From Calcarisporiella thermophila CBS 279.70 (lineage: Eukaryota > Calcarisporiellomycota): a stretch of DNA of 64,000 nucleotides. The stretch is from the NCBI RefSeq assembly GCF_041956535.1, contig NW_027192209.1, positions 562,952-626,951 of the forward strand, read 5' to 3'. Below, piece after piece: positions 23,707-35,825 of the stretch (its first letter is position 1; each line of letters begins with the position of its first letter). A program made the position numbers and the translations under genes. The notes beneath the pieces are model-generated. The model was not told where the DNA came from and did no database searches. It saw nothing but the letters and a program-made list of their open reading frames with translations.

Positions 23707-24146
23707 TTTATTTCATCAATTTGCCAATTTTGTGTGTTTGTACTGTGTTACTATGGCGAGAATGTCAAAATATCTATTATCATCATATTTTTTTTTCTTG
23801 TGTATATGTTTTTTTTAATTTTTTTCCTTGGGTGTAACTATTATTGAATTGCTTTTCCATTTCTCTAGCCGGCCTTTCTCCCCCTCAACTTCCTCTCCCC
23901 CTGCCGCCTCTCCCGCTCGTCTCATCTCCCCCCCCCCTCTTTTACCACCGAAGCCCACCGTGCTTAATACATAGTGTTTCGGTTAAAATAGGTAGAGAAA
24001 AACAATTTGGATCATGAAATTTCCCTTGAAGCTTGTGACACAATTCCGCGGATTTAACACTCCACGTGAAAATCTATTCTGGGTATTAACAGAGACTACT
24101 ATAGTGAAGCCCTTTTTATTATAGGGACTTAGTTCAGCTAATCGCA
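23707..24146. other. Intergenic region before the alpha/beta hydrolase gene
   Basis: Contains T-rich and C-rich stretches (23780-23945) and the hydrolase promoter. No gene is supported. Confidence 0.5.
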
Positions 24147-25280
24147 ATGCAGACACTCCAGCGTCCGGACGGCATGAAGCTAGCGTACTGCTTGCTGGGC
24201 GAGAACACGGGAAGAATCCCATTGATAATGGTTAGAATTTCGATACTCGCTCAACCATGATCCCATATTAACCTATGCGTGTGTTATGGACAGATCTGTG
24301 GAATGTAGAATATCCTTGATGCTCTGAAGACTTGCGCCTCTCTAACCCATGTATTTATGATCCATTCAAGGTCGATGGCGATGGGAGATTGGCATCCATT
24401 CTGCGATGGTATTCAATGTCTCTGTATTATTCTAGAATCCTAGGTTCATAACCATGAGTTATGCGTTAGAATTGGCAAAGCATCGACAGGTTTTAATCTT
24501 CGACAATCGTGGGATCGGTAAATCGTTTCCGATGGCAAAGACACCCCTAACTATTGAGGTTATGGTGGAGGATATTATTGCGCTTGCCAACCATGTGGGC
24601 TGGAGAGATGTGAGCCTCCTCGGATTTTCAATGGGCGGAATGCTTGCCCAGCACTTGGCAATGCGGGAGAATAGTGGGCTGCGTGTGCATAGGCTAATTC
24701 TCACCGGAACGTGAGTTGGTTTCCGGTTTATCTTTGCGTATACTCATGCCCTAGCGGCTCCACTCTGCTAATACTTTTATGTTCCTTGCACCATATTTTC
24801 AATCGCTCTAGGGCTCCATGTATGCCGGAGTCGCCTAAGCTCTATGCAACCATGATGAGTGCAGTCGAGCAGACGAGCTCCGGCACATTCGACAAGGCCG
24901 CGAAAGCACGGTATTTCTATGACTTTGTGGCGCTTAACTACACTCCCGAGTGGATCCAAAACCGTCCCGGCGACTTCCGCAGGCGCCTGGAAGATCTCGC
25001 TACACGGAAGCGTTCGCAGGCAGTGTTGTTTGCTCAAGCAGAGGCATTGACGGCGCATGATTTAAGGGAGGAGCTGCCAAAGCTTCGCCTTCCCACGCTG
25101 ATTGTTCATGGAGATGGAGATGAATTGATCGATGTTGAGGTGGCCAAGGAGACCCACCGATTGATTCCCAATTCTCGGCTGCACATTCTACCGGGGGTGG
25201 GCCATATGTATTTTGACATGAAACCAGAAATTGCCGGCGTGATTGAGCAGTTTTTGCGAGAAGGGGAGCCTAAACTGTAA
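24147..25280 (+). CDS. Alpha/beta hydrolase
   Basis: Serine hydrolase of unknown substrate. A phase-consistent model has exons 24147-24230, 24371-24408, 24444-24710 and 24812-25280 (285 aa). Residues 1-28 (MQTLQRPDGMKLAYCLLGEN) are the first beta strands. The body carries VLIFDNRGIGKSF (oxyanion-loop region), the nucleophile elbow LGFSMGGMLAQ, the acid in HGDGDELIDVE and the catalytic His in PGVGHMYFD. The well-supported part is 24454-25280. The second intron of this model (24409-24443) is only 35 nt, much shorter than the others here. An alternative using an extra 11-nt exon (24294-24304) gives a plausible peptide but is out of phase. The 5' end is therefore tentative, and a small indel there is possible. 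Confidence 0.75.
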
Positions 25281-26467
25281 AGGTTAGGCGCATTGTTGTT
25301 TCCATGCTCCTCCTGCCGATTCTTTGGCTACTTGTCGACTAGTTTCCCTTCCATCAATGCATATTTTTTAAGTTTCAGGAAGTATAGGCCATTCTGATTA
25401 ATATGGGAGAAATTGGCCCTCGTGCAAGTAAGATCAGTGCATCACAAACAAAATGATTTAGGCGTATCGAGAAGCCTAATTTTAAGACCCTTTATTGACT
25501 CGATCTTATGAGAGATCTAAACCAAATTGTACATGGAACGAACGAAAAAAAAAATAAATCCATGGGATTTCCAAGTCCTCTTCTGAATCAAGCCACTACA
25601 AGCTCCGTGGAACTTCATGGATTTTTATTTTGATACAGTAGGGAAATTAATATGAACAAGCTGACCGACCATGGATTGAACATATTCACGGAAACGAAAA
25701 AGCCACTGGCTATCCAGGGTGGACTCCTTTGGTGGTTGGGAATTGAAGTAGATTAGCCATGACTCACACGATATGTGAAGCTTTGGCCTCAACTCTTTTT
25801 CATGGAATACTCAAACTTTCATTCTAAAGTGGCGAGAGCTAGTCGGGAGGGGCAGCAAACTGACCTAAAACCAGAGCCATTTGCGAGATTGGGTGCCTTG
25901 AGATCCCTTCATTTGAGACTGCCAAGAAGATAGCTTTATTCAATTAGATTTATCATGCCCATTGTATGGCTATTTCCAATCCAATGACACTATTGCTTCC
26001 CTGGAAATCTTGACCCTAAATTTTGTCATCCCAAGAAATAGTGTCACCCAAGTATAATTTGACATCGAATTGAAAGGAGCAGGCTTAACCAACTTCCTCT
26101 GGAGAGCCGTATGTGACTCCCTCGACAGAACACTAGCCATTTTGATCCGCCCATTCAATCTCGCTTCTTTGCTAAGCATAATATCATGGCGGGTCATTCT
26201 CCCTTTTTCAATGGGAGCGAAGCTCTCTTTGATATGAAGGACCTTGATTTTGAGTTGATCCACCTCCAACCGCTATCTCTCGCTCTATGTCACACCGTGA
26301 CTTGGAGCCATTGAGGCACTTGAATGGGATTTTGACGCGGCGAATAAAGTAGATGGGCATTAAAGGATATATTTATTTTGGGAATTTTATTCAGTTGTGA
26401 GGGTTGGGCGCAACTTAATAAATTAGGGGGTTTAATACAAAAGCAAAAAATTCTCGGTTGGAGCCGA
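25281..26467. other. Intergenic region (1.2 kb)
   Basis: Between the convergent hydrolase and ML-domain genes. A 99-codon minus-strand ORF (25970-26269) has no recognisable domain and no promoter context, so it is not called. No repeats were noticed. Confidence 0.45.
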
Positions 26468-26908
26468 TTAGAACTCAGCGGTGCCGGTCAAGCAGGCGAT
26501 GGGTCGCTTGTCCTTGGTGGCGATCTTGCCGGTGAGGGTGTAGGTGCCCGAGGGGATGTCGTTAGGAAGCTGGGTGCTGACGATGAGCTCCTGGGGACCC
26601 TTGGCAAGGGGACAGGTCTTGTTGGCCTTCTTAAGCTCCTCGCAGAAGTCATTCTTCAAGCGCTTGACCACGATGGGGCCGTACTTGATTTCGACCTCGA
26701 TGGTAGCGCCGACCTCGACTTGCTCGCTGAGGGTTCCCTTGGTCTTCAGGGTGACCTCCTCGCCCTCACGCGGGGGATTGGGGGTGATGGATGCGGACTC
26801 GAACTTGAAGATGTCTCCGGAGCGGCCACAGTTCTTGACCACGACGGGTTTCTGAGCGACGGCAACGGCGGCCAAAGCGGCGAGCACGAAGAAGGAGGAG
26901 AGCTTCAT
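26468..26908 (-). CDS. Secreted ML-domain (NPC2/PG-PI transfer-like) protein
   Basis: Small lipid-binding protein of the MD-2-related lipid-recognition family, which includes NPC2 and the fungal phosphatidylglycerol/phosphatidylinositol transfer protein. It is an intronless 146-aa ORF. Residues 1-18 (MKLSSFFVLAALAAVAVA) form a signal peptide with a clear AVA-Q cleavage site. The mature domain shows VVVKNCGRSGDIFKFESASI, TPNPPREGEEVTL, VEIKYGPIVVKRLKNDFCEEL, TCPLAKGPQELIVSTQLP, PSGTYTLTG and IACLTGTAEF. Four mature cysteines would make two disulphides. It is expected in the vacuole lumen or outside the cell, binding sterol or phospholipid; the ligand cannot be told from sequence. A good TATA box sits 67 nt upstream, suggesting strong expression. 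Confidence 0.9.
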   Translation of the reverse strand: MKLSSFFVLAALAAVAVAQKPVVVKNCGRSGDIFKFESASITPNPPREGEEVTLKTKGTLSEQVEVGATIEVEIKYGPIVVKRLKNDFCEELKKANKTCPLAKGPQELIVSTQLPNDIPSGTYTLTGKIATKDKRPIACLTGTAEF

Positions 26909-28814
26909 GATGGAGAAGTTTAGAGGAGGAAAGAAGGATGAGTGAGGTTGCTGGCAAGAAGGAGAGGATGGGGATTTATATACTCCAGTGTCTCGTCTCG
27001 ATCAGATAAATTGTACGAGACAGAGAACGTATCGAACCCTATCATCCGTCCGTATTGACTCACCCACAGGCTGTGAAGAGCCTTTGCAACCCTGGTAAGG
27101 TTGCAATTTACATAATCAGGCTCACCCTCTTTTTTTTTTCTCATGCTCTGGAGAGTTTGAACTTGAGGGAGATTTTAATAGTTTGATTTGATCTTCAATC
27201 GGATCCTCAAAAGAAAAGCAACCGGCAATAAATTTTGTGCCCTCCTCTCTCCACGCCGGCCAAGGTGCTAGTGAAGAAGGTTGCCCTGGGCTTACGGGTT
27301 TTGGTAATAGCGTACCAGTTACGTTTGTGCTAGATTACAAAAACCTTGTCGTTCTTCCTCTTACTTTAGACTCCTCAGTCAGTTCGCTCTTAGCATGTGC
27401 AATAAACCTTGTGCGCCCCTGTGCCCTTTGTGATCTCCGCACATTTTAAGCATATTAATATCTGGCTTAAAATGGCTGTGTGGTGACTTCCTTCACGATT
27501 AGCGTTCATTATCTCCGTTTTCATCGCGGCCTGCCGCAGCAGTGTGGCGGAGTTTTCAAAGGGGGGGAGAGGGGAATGCGCCAGTTTACCGATGCTATTG
27601 GTTAATAGGAGAGGAGAAAAGTGTGGGACGGATCTGAGAAAATAAACTGCATCAAGTCCTCTCGATTCCGGGCCGCCGTTGTCACCTTGTCAGCGCCTGC
27701 CATCCCGCCCGGCTGCGCTCTCCGGTAACTTCTGCGCAGAAGCTGCTCATCTTCCAGAGTTCCAATTAAGTTTAAGTGAATTTTAATCTAATTTAACTTC
27801 ATGGCCCCCCATCCCCCCTCTGCCCAACTTCCGTTTAGTTCCCTCCTCCCCTCCCCTCCCCCCACCAGCCCGCAATATCATGCTAGAAATCCTGCTCGGT
27901 AAGCAGATATATGCCCCGGATCGAGCGTGAGCAGTGCGGGAGCAAGTATGGAATATACACGACTAATACGGCGGGAGAGGGCCGGCGAGGTTTCAGAGCA
28001 AGTATGAAGTACACCTTCACGTGCATTCAAGTCCATTACACAAGCTAGCTCGGAAGGGGGGTGGGGGCGGTAAATATTTAGAGTGAGGGAAATAGAATAA
28101 GCGGGTTTATTACTTCATTATTGCTGTACTCAAGCGAAGCTTCATATGATGTAAACAGGGGGGGAAGGGAGGGTAGTTAAGATTCATTCAGAGGGGGTTG
28201 GCGTCCAGCCGCTAAGTCCTTTTGGTCACGGTGGTTACCCCACTTGATATCACCTGCAAACCGTAAAATGAATGCGATGGCGAGCTTGACCGTATTTGAG
28301 CAAGAGTCGCCTTGGGGGTGGGAATCCTCTGCAGTCTCCATGGGAGCCCTTTGCGGCCACCTGGGACGACGCGCAGCTTAGGGGATCCATCCGCAGACGC
28401 TCACGCACTGTGATCCTATTTGCAAATAGGCTTAGCGTCGCGTGGTTAGTAGCTTGGACTCCATCTGGCGTGAACTAAAATGCATGATACTTCAAAAGGT
28501 TGTTTTGCATGGAGGGTTGTTAACATGGACTGAAAATAAAGCTAAAGCGTTTTCGCTTTGCATCGCTTATCAATCCCACGCTTTCAACACTAATCTTGGT
28601 TGTATTGCATCTTCTATTTCGAAACCACCCTTTCTACCTATGCCATAAAGAATCGTCCTGATCCCATCCTCGGAGGATGGACTCGAACTCTTTGTAACCA
28701 AGGCGAATAGCCCGGAACGCTCTGTACCTGTTGAAGCCGTCAATGCCGTGCGCCATCCAGAGTCCAATCCCTATCTCAAAACTGTTTGGCCGCCCTGAAC
28801 GCGAGATGCTAAGC
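26909..28814. other. Intergenic region (1.9 kb)
   Basis: The promoter of the ML gene occupies its left part. The rest has C-rich stretches (27801-27865) and G-rich stretches (28055-28070, 28159-28175) with no supported gene. A minus-strand ORF (28634-28918) reads like protein in places (LWMAHGIDGFNRYRAF) but matches nothing I recognise. Confidence 0.4.
26975..26982 (-). promoter_or_regulatory. TATA box of the ML-domain gene
   Basis: TATATAAA on the minus strand, 67 nt upstream of the ATG at 26908, followed by a C/T-rich leader. Confidence 0.65.
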
Positions 28815-29404
28815 CTTGGCTTTCTGAAGTATTCTACTGATTCACACAAGCGATGTTTTATTATTGTGCATAGGGGATGGGTTGTTATTTTACTCCTAAG
28901 CCAATCGAAGGCCACCACTGAGACTAAGTAGAGTCAAAAGCCAAGAGCGCACACGTTCTTATTTTAGAAGAAGGCATTGCCTAACGCACTATCTGAGGGC
29001 GTATTGTTTTGTCGCACTTTGCCGCTAAATCTGGAAGATGCGAGACTCTCAATTCCAATCGGATCTCTTCGACCCTATACTCCGTTGTGTATCGCAGCGT
29101 GAATCGTAGGGGCAAGAGCGTATTCCATTGCATACGGTTACCGGCATCAACCTAATTCCGAGAAATGGCGGCTTGCAATGGATGGCCCACGTGGCCAGGA
29201 TAGTGGGATCCCTTGTAGACGAGCACGAAGAGGCAGAATATATTCGGAAAATTCCTACCTTCCACCCTGCGCTCTATCTCCCGTACCACTTGTGGGCCAT
29301 AGCTGATGGAAATCTTCAAAATATTTTCCCACCCTGATGCCGATGGTGGCAGGGTGCTGTGTTTCACAACACCGCATCTGGATGATTCCAGTTTGGACGC
29401 CAAT
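28815..29404. repeat. Dispersed unclassified repeat, long copy
   Basis: Three blocks here recur in the same order at 34641-34985: 28817-28870 (TTTCTGAAGTATTC, TTATTATTGTG), 29127-29200 (GCATACGGTTAC, GGCATCAACCTAATTCC, GGCTTGCAATG) and 29245-29404 (TTCCACCCTGC, TTTGGACGCCAAT). About 255 nt between blocks 1 and 2 are absent from the other copy. Divergence is moderate. No terminal repeats, target-site duplication or coding domain were recognised, so the class is open. Confidence 0.7.
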
Positions 29405-30683
29405 CTCCCCTGCCCGCTTCGAACCACCAGTGCCTTTCTACAGCCGAGTCCTACTTCTCTTGTAGCTAAGCTGGTTTCAATGTTAGGCCCTGGTTGAAAG
29501 GTACTGCCTGTAGTGTTGCTGACATTCATCTCTTACATTAGGGTGGCAACCGAAGGTGAAGTATTTGTATGCGAATTTGATTGCTTCAGGTTATAGAATA
29601 CCTTCAACAATAGTGCAAAACAAGCGGTCTGCTATTCAAGTTTCTAAGGCTTTCACTCGACTTTTAAACTCACCAAAGGATTAGAAATCTAGTACCCATG
29701 CTTATCTAAACTAGGACGATATGCTGTACTAACTCTCGGATAACTCCTGCATTAGTATCTTATTTTCTGCTCAATGCAATCGAGGCTGACATATGGGAAT
29801 CAAGCACATTAAGTTACTCGTAAAACTGTATTGTAAATCACCACGTGTTTCCAAGGGCATTACCATCCATGCGCGCAGTTTTAGCCGAGGCTGACGAGTG
29901 CATCGATGCCAGGTAGTTAAGGGTATTAAAAAGGAGTGGGAGGAGTGAGGGGGATGAGACGCAATAAAAAATCTTGGAGATTCTGAAAGCTGTGGAATGG
30001 AATTTCATTGAGAGGACTGTGGATGTGCCGTATTTTCCGTGGTTGCTTGTATTCGAGACGTTAGCTTTCTCCAGAAAAGAGGATGTGCTGGGAACACTCT
30101 TTATCGTTATAGCATCCGTGATACTAGCCTCCTAATCAATGCCGCTCTCTCTTTTAAGAGGGGAGAAGCCGTCAATTGCTCTTCTTCTGGTTCAGAGCAA
30201 GCAGCCATAGGGCTCGGGGACCAATTACGCATGATTAGCAATAGTCCGATGGACCCTATGGCTCAACCACATGACTCTCTCCCGGAAACCATCCCACGGG
30301 CGGAAGAGAGGCGCTGACAGAGCCATTTGCCATGTCATCTAGAGATCATTTTCTGGAGCACCTTTGCTTCGAGCCCCCAAGCATCGATCATCCTTGTGCT
30401 CATATGAATAACTGATTGGTGTCTTATTTGGCATAAATGTGTAATAAGTTAAAAAAATTTACTGAAATTGGCCGCAATATAAGAGGCTGTGTCTTTTTTA
30501 ACGCAGTTAAAATAAAGATCAAAACCTAGCGAAGAGTTTTTAACCACTCAAAGTGTTTCCTGAACGAAGTGCGCAATACGCGTGGAATATTCTCTTATTC
30601 TCCGCCTAAACCATCCCCTTCTTGGGGCTTATAATGCTTGAGTCGCCGTTGCATATATAACTGGCTAATCGGAACCAATCATC
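29405..30683. other. Intergenic region upstream of PFF1
   Basis: No supported gene. A 92-codon plus-strand ORF at 30039-30317 lacks any known domain. A candidate TATA element (CATATATAAC, around 30652) lies about 30 nt upstream of the PFF1 ATG. Confidence 0.4.
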
Positions 30684-33600
30684 ATGACCGTTAACTCCCG
30701 ATCGCGCTTTATAGAACACATAGATCATATGTACACCCCGGAGAATCCGCAGGATCTATCTGTCGCACCAGGGCCATCGCAACCCATTTTATCCGTTGCC
30801 ACCACAGAACAAGAAGAGGAGACTGCACTGCGGGAAGACAATGCAGCTGCAGTTTCACAAACACATGGGGGAGGTTCTGTAAACGCTAATATGGATGAGG
30901 CTGTCGCAGCCACTCCAAGTTATGGCAATGTCGATGAACAAAGTGGCGATGGAGGTGGATTCACCACGGAACATAGGAATGTCCCTGAGCAAGCAGAGAG
31001 TTCCAATGCAGGAGACCATACACCTGTTGTAGGGGCATTCAATCCACTTGCTGAAAATCATTATCCCGATTCCCATTCAAACCCTCGCGGAATGGACTAC
31101 AAGGACAGCAACGGGGCATCCGATCCAAAATATTACCAGCATATTAGTCGCATCTCTCGCCTCACCCCACCATTCAGACTTCAAACCACCACCTCCGTCC
31201 CATATTGTCTGTTGACCTATCTCATCGTCCTCGTTTTTTTCGCTTGTACCATGTGTCTCTCCTGGTTCATGGTGGACTCACTTCCTCCCGCTCTCTCTAC
31301 CGATGCATCTACACAAGGCCTCTTTTCCGCCCAGAATGCATGGGATCACCTCAGTATTATTTCTAATTCTACTCGCCCGGTGAACTCCCAACGCAATGTT
31401 GAGGTTCGCAATTATATCGTCGATTATCTAAATCAAATGCGCCAGCTAGCTATCCAGTATAACCGAGGGGTGGACGTGGTAGTGGATGACCATAATGTGA
31501 CGGGAACCATATTAAACGGAACAGACAAAACATTTTACTATTATGGATCCTCGAATGTCATGGCACGTGTAGTGGGGACAGCCAATACTAGTGATGCTAT
31601 CTTATTATCTGCTCACTATGGTATGTAGAAGAACCTGCTTCTGTGTGAGGTCTCATTGGTTAACGCTCTCCTCCTCACACCCTTTTTTTTATGTTTGCTT
31701 TTAGATAGCGTCGATGGGAGTTATGGGGCAACAGACGATGGTATTGGCATCGTGGTCATGATGGAGGTCAGAACACACTCATCCATGCGCTTATATATCC
31801 AATCCAACCTCACCGTGTACTGAATTTTTTTCCCTATTTTAGATCTTAAAAAGTCTCATCCATAATCCGGTACCGGCAAACGTTATATTCAATTTTAATA
31901 ACGGAGAAGAGGATCTGCTCTACGGTGCATTGGCCTTTGTTAAGAGACCGGATTTTTACAATGAATGCCGCGCATTTATTAATTTGGGTAAGCCATAAAA
32001 TTTTATAAGTAGTTTGATTCAAGATCTGAACATGTTGATTCGATATATGATTTTGTAGAGGGGGCGGGTGCTGGTGGACCATCGATGCTCTTTCAAGCGT
32101 CGACACCTGCGATTTTGGACGCCTATCGCCATGTTCCTTATGCTCACTTGAACTCCATTGCTGCAGACCTATATACTTCCGGCCAAGTTCAATCGTGAGT
32201 ATCCAGCCGTATAACTGCATGAGCGGATGCACTTCTTTTATAATATTCTTATTCCAAAATAACTTTGACTATGCTTTCGTTTTCCTTCTCTAGGGATACG
32301 GATTATTCTATCTACACAAATCGGTACAATACCGGCTCGACCTGGATTCCTGGAGCGGATATAGCCCTTTATCAGCGCCGAGGCCTCTATCACTCGCCCT
32401 CCGATAATCTAATCCACCTCACTCCCGGCTCTTTACAGCAAATGGGGTCAAATGCTCTCGAAATGGTGAGGTCCCTTGCATCCAACCCCGAACGGTTGCG
32501 GAGTGAGGAATTCACCCACCAGGATCGATTGGTATTTTTTGATATCTTGGGCCGAAAAGCAGTTATATATCGGCTTAGCACCCACATCATCATGAACGTT
32601 GTGGCAGTGGCAGTAGTGCCTATTGCTTTCGTGCTAGGCATCGTGGGGAAAAAATGCAGGAGAAACCGCCAGGGTGAAGACGTTACAGTATTGGTGATGG
32701 TGTTGGTGGTGCTTAGAGCGTTTTTGTTTGCAGTTTTGAGCATCCTCGTGGCAGTTGCATTGATGGTCGGCTTCAGTTATGCCATAGTGGCTCTAGATCC
32801 ATTTGTAAGAAATACCTTGGTTAGATGCTAAGAACGAGCTCCTCTAACCCTATCCATTCCGTGATATGATAGGCCATATACGGCTTTCCCTTATTGACGT
32901 TTTTTCACTTTATTTTCCTTGCGCTTGCTGGATTGGCATTTGGCCAATTCCTATGGACTTTACTTGAGCGCCGCTTGTTTGCTCAATCCGCTTGGTATAA
33001 CAATGGGACCGGCACCACGCTTGTCGTGCGTACTTCCTCGTATCGCCTCGGCAACCCCCTTGTTCGTGAGCGTGCACTCACCTATGCCATGGTGTGGTTG
33101 TGGTGGCTTGTCGTGATAATAGCACTAGTCTTTGCCATCCAACTCTCAATTGGGAGTGGGTATTTTGCCGTGTATTGCTTAGTGTGTGCCTCTGGTGCAG
33201 CACTGATAAGCTATCTGTTCGAGGGGAATAAAGAAGAACGGTGCTTTGTTGGGTGGTGGCTGGCGAGATTGGTAGTCGGCTGCTTCTTCCCGCTAATCCT
33301 TATAGTAGGCATAGGGTACTTGACTGTATTTGGGGTCCCGCCATTGATCATGGATGGCTCAACTCAATTGCTTCCCTATGGTGAGTAGGACGTGTCTCGG
33401 AAATTCCTGGATGGACAGAACTGACCTTGGATATCGTTTCTCTCTCTCACTCTCCCCTTTTATTCACAGTGTTTTTCATACTGGTGACAATCAGTAAGTG
33501 TTTGCAGGATCGGTTCTCATGAACTATCTCTTTGACTAATCAAGGAATTTGCCTCCTCATTCAAGTCGGGACAGCGCTTGTCTTGCCATTTATGCAACGC

Positions 33601-34413
33601 TCAGGACGCGAGGGCATCACTGCCGTTGTTTGTTTAGTGGTGGCTTTAGCACTCTTCATTCCTCTCGTTCGCTTGTTCCCTTTCAATGACACCTCCGCGA
33701 CGAAACGCGTTTTCTTCCTCCACACCTACGAGCCACTCACTGGGAAGTCTAAAGTCAACGTCCTTTCCTTGGGATCCTTGGGTGACATCATTGATTCAGC
33801 AGCGAATGCGGGTGCCAATATTACGAACCCGATATGTAATGAGACGTCTTATAGCCCAATGGTGAAATGCACGTATGACGTCCCACCACCGCCAGGATTT
33901 TCCAACACAAGTGCCGCGTCAGCACCTGCCGTCGTGGTGACGCCCATTAGTAACCCTGAGAACCCGGCGATCGCACAATATACAGTGGAACTGAATGGAA
34001 CCGCATCATGTCTTCTTCATCTCACCGACATGGATGCCAGAGTTGCCCGTTTCTGGGTGGACGATATGGACCGTGACTTGTGGGCCAATTCCGGTAAACC
34101 AAGAAGGATTGAGGTGCAGCTTCGCAACGACAACCTAGCACCCAAGTTCCAGATCAACATCGAGCGGCGGGCCCCACCAGTTGGGCCATCAGCCGGTCCC
34201 AATATTATTCCGGTGCAGGAGAGCGAATTCTGGGATATAAGCTCGAGCAAACTCACAAGTCTTTTCGTGGATTGTCGCTTCTCCTCGAGCGGGCGAAATG
34301 GAACCAAATACTCTCTCGCCGTGGATGATTTCCTCGCCCACGTTGGAGATTGGGTGATCACCTCCCCTTATGATCTATATTATTTAAGGGCGATAACCTT
34401 GATTTCCCTTTGA
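30684..34413 (+). CDS. PFF1: Vacuolar membrane protease, M28 (Pff1-like)
   Basis: Multi-pass vacuolar zinc peptidase. Eight exons join in phase: 30684-31620, 31705-31766, 31843-31987, 32059-32194, 32294-32804, 32873-33380, 33470-33493, 33545-34413, for 1063 aa (family about 950-1000). A disordered acidic cytosolic N-terminus of about 170 residues precedes the first membrane segment (LLTYLIVLVFFACTMCLSWF). The lumenal M28 domain has ILLSAHYDSV (Zn His/Asp), GATDDGIG (bridging Asp), FNFNNGEEDLLYGA (catalytic Glu pair), LEGAGAGGPSMLFQ and GLYHSPSDN (His). Hydrophobic segments follow from about residue 490 (MNVVAVAVVPIAFVLGIVG, FLFAVLSILVAVALMVGFSY), then a glycosylated lumenal tail (NGT, NTS, NET). 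The seventh exon is 24 nt. The last codons and 3' flank are duplicated downstream. The coding frame appears intact. Confidence 0.93.
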
Positions 34414-34640
34414 TTCATATCTATCAATATACGTTGTATTTACCCCTTTCCCTCTCTCCCCTACCATCGTATGATATTTAGTTATTGTAGTATATTGCAA
34501 AATAAATATTGTTATCTTCATTTGCTTTTTTGTGATATATTCACCTTCACCTTCTTTGTCTCTTCTGAATGGATACTTCATTTTTACCCCCATTTCATAA
34601 CCCTTCTTCCCCTTAGTCTTGCCCATTGTAATTTAAACCT
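34389..34640. repeat. Direct duplication of PFF1 3' end, copy 1 (native)
   Basis: Begins within the last PFF1 codons (GCGATAACCTTGATTT) and runs through the 3' flank. It is matched by 34993-35270, with shared strings such as TTTTGTGATATATT, CTCTTCTGAATGGATAC and CCCTTAGTCTTGCC. Confidence 0.85.
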
Positions 34641-34985
34641 TGGAATTTCTGAAGTATTCAATTGATTCACACAAATGATGTCTTATTATTGTGTACGGAA
34701 GAGAAAACGAGAAAATTATACTCGATTGCATACGGTTACAGGCATCAACCTAATTCCCATAAATGATGGCTTGCAATGAACGACCCACGTGACCTTTGGA
34801 AGATGGGTAAGAAGAGGCAGAGTGTATTCAGAAAATTTCCATCTTCCACCCTGCACTCTATCTTCCATATCATTTGTGGGCCGTAGCTGATGTGAAATAA
34901 ATATTTTCCCACCCTGATACTGATGATGGCAGGGTGCTGTGTTGCACGACAGCGCGTCTGGATGGTTCAAGTTTAGACGCCAATG
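34641..34985. repeat. Dispersed unclassified repeat, short copy
   Basis: Internally deleted relative of 28815-29404. It sits exactly between the two copies of the PFF1 3' end, as if inserted or carried along when that segment was duplicated. Confidence 0.7.
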
Positions 34986-34992
34986 CAATAAA

Positions 34993-35270
34993 GGCGATAA
35001 CCTTGATTTTTCTTTGAATCCATATCTATCAATACACGTCGTATCTACCCTTTTCTCCTTTTTCCCTGCCATCGAGTGATATCTAGCTACTTTACAATAT
35101 TGCAAAAAAAAAATCTTCATTTTCTTTTTTGTGATATATTTACCTTCACCTTCATTGACGTCTCTTCTGAATGGATACCAGGTTTTTAAATTTACTCCAT
35201 TTCATAATCCCCCTTTCCCTTAGTCTTGCCTATTGTATTTATATTCCCTTACGTCTTGGAATTATTAAAT
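34993..35270. repeat. Direct duplication of PFF1 3' end, copy 2
   Basis: Diverged copy of 34389-34640 with substitutions and small indels. It includes the last few codons of PFF1 but no usable gene. Confidence 0.85.
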
Positions 35271-35825
35271 TAGTAAGCTGTATATTTCACCACCCATCTA
35301 TGAATATAGAAACCCCTACTTATAAAGGGCATTTTACCAATTAAGCACTTAGAGATGAGTAGTTTGCTTTTCAAACATGTAATTATGAGCCGTGTCATCT
35401 ACCCTGAAAAATCACTGCATTTATAATGTAAAATTTTGACCGGATATGAGAAAACATTACAAAGGATACTTCAACATGAGATTGAGATCCAATTTTAATA
35501 ACCACACTAGACTCGTTTTAGGCTAGTTTCAGTTTACTTTAAGAAATATTAGGGGGAAATAGGTCATTTCAAATAGAGAATAATTCCTCCAATCAGGCAA
35601 ATCCTAGAAGGGAAGATTTTACTAGAGTTGGAAGGATCCACCCCCCTGGACTGGGAACCCTGAAAATTATCCTTAACAGAATTAATAAAGTACTTTAGCT
35701 AGATTTTCTCGGGAGAATAATAAATGAAAAATAAAATTAATGCGTAGAAGCCATCCGTCCTTCACGTTCATTATCCCTTTCCATCCTAAAGTCCAGAGAT
35801 CGTGAATAATAATACGCTCCAAGCG
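35271..35825. other. Intergenic region upstream of GT15 gene
   Basis: AT-rich, with no ORF worth calling. The mannosyltransferase promoter must lie near its right end. Confidence 0.5.

Noticed and set aside
24294-24304. An 11-nt exon in the hydrolase giving a residue string like GMSMAMGDWHPF
   Set aside because: Including it puts the downstream conserved body out of phase by one base; the model without it keeps phase.
25970-26269. 99-codon minus-strand ORF
   Set aside because: No recognisable domain, no clear start context and no repeat relationship noticed; probably chance.
28661-28700. Minus-strand GAGTTCGAGTCC resembling a tRNA B box
   Set aside because: The flanking bases do not form a T-arm stem, and no acceptor stem or A box at the right distance was found, so neither a tRNA nor a clear tRNA-derived SINE is supported.
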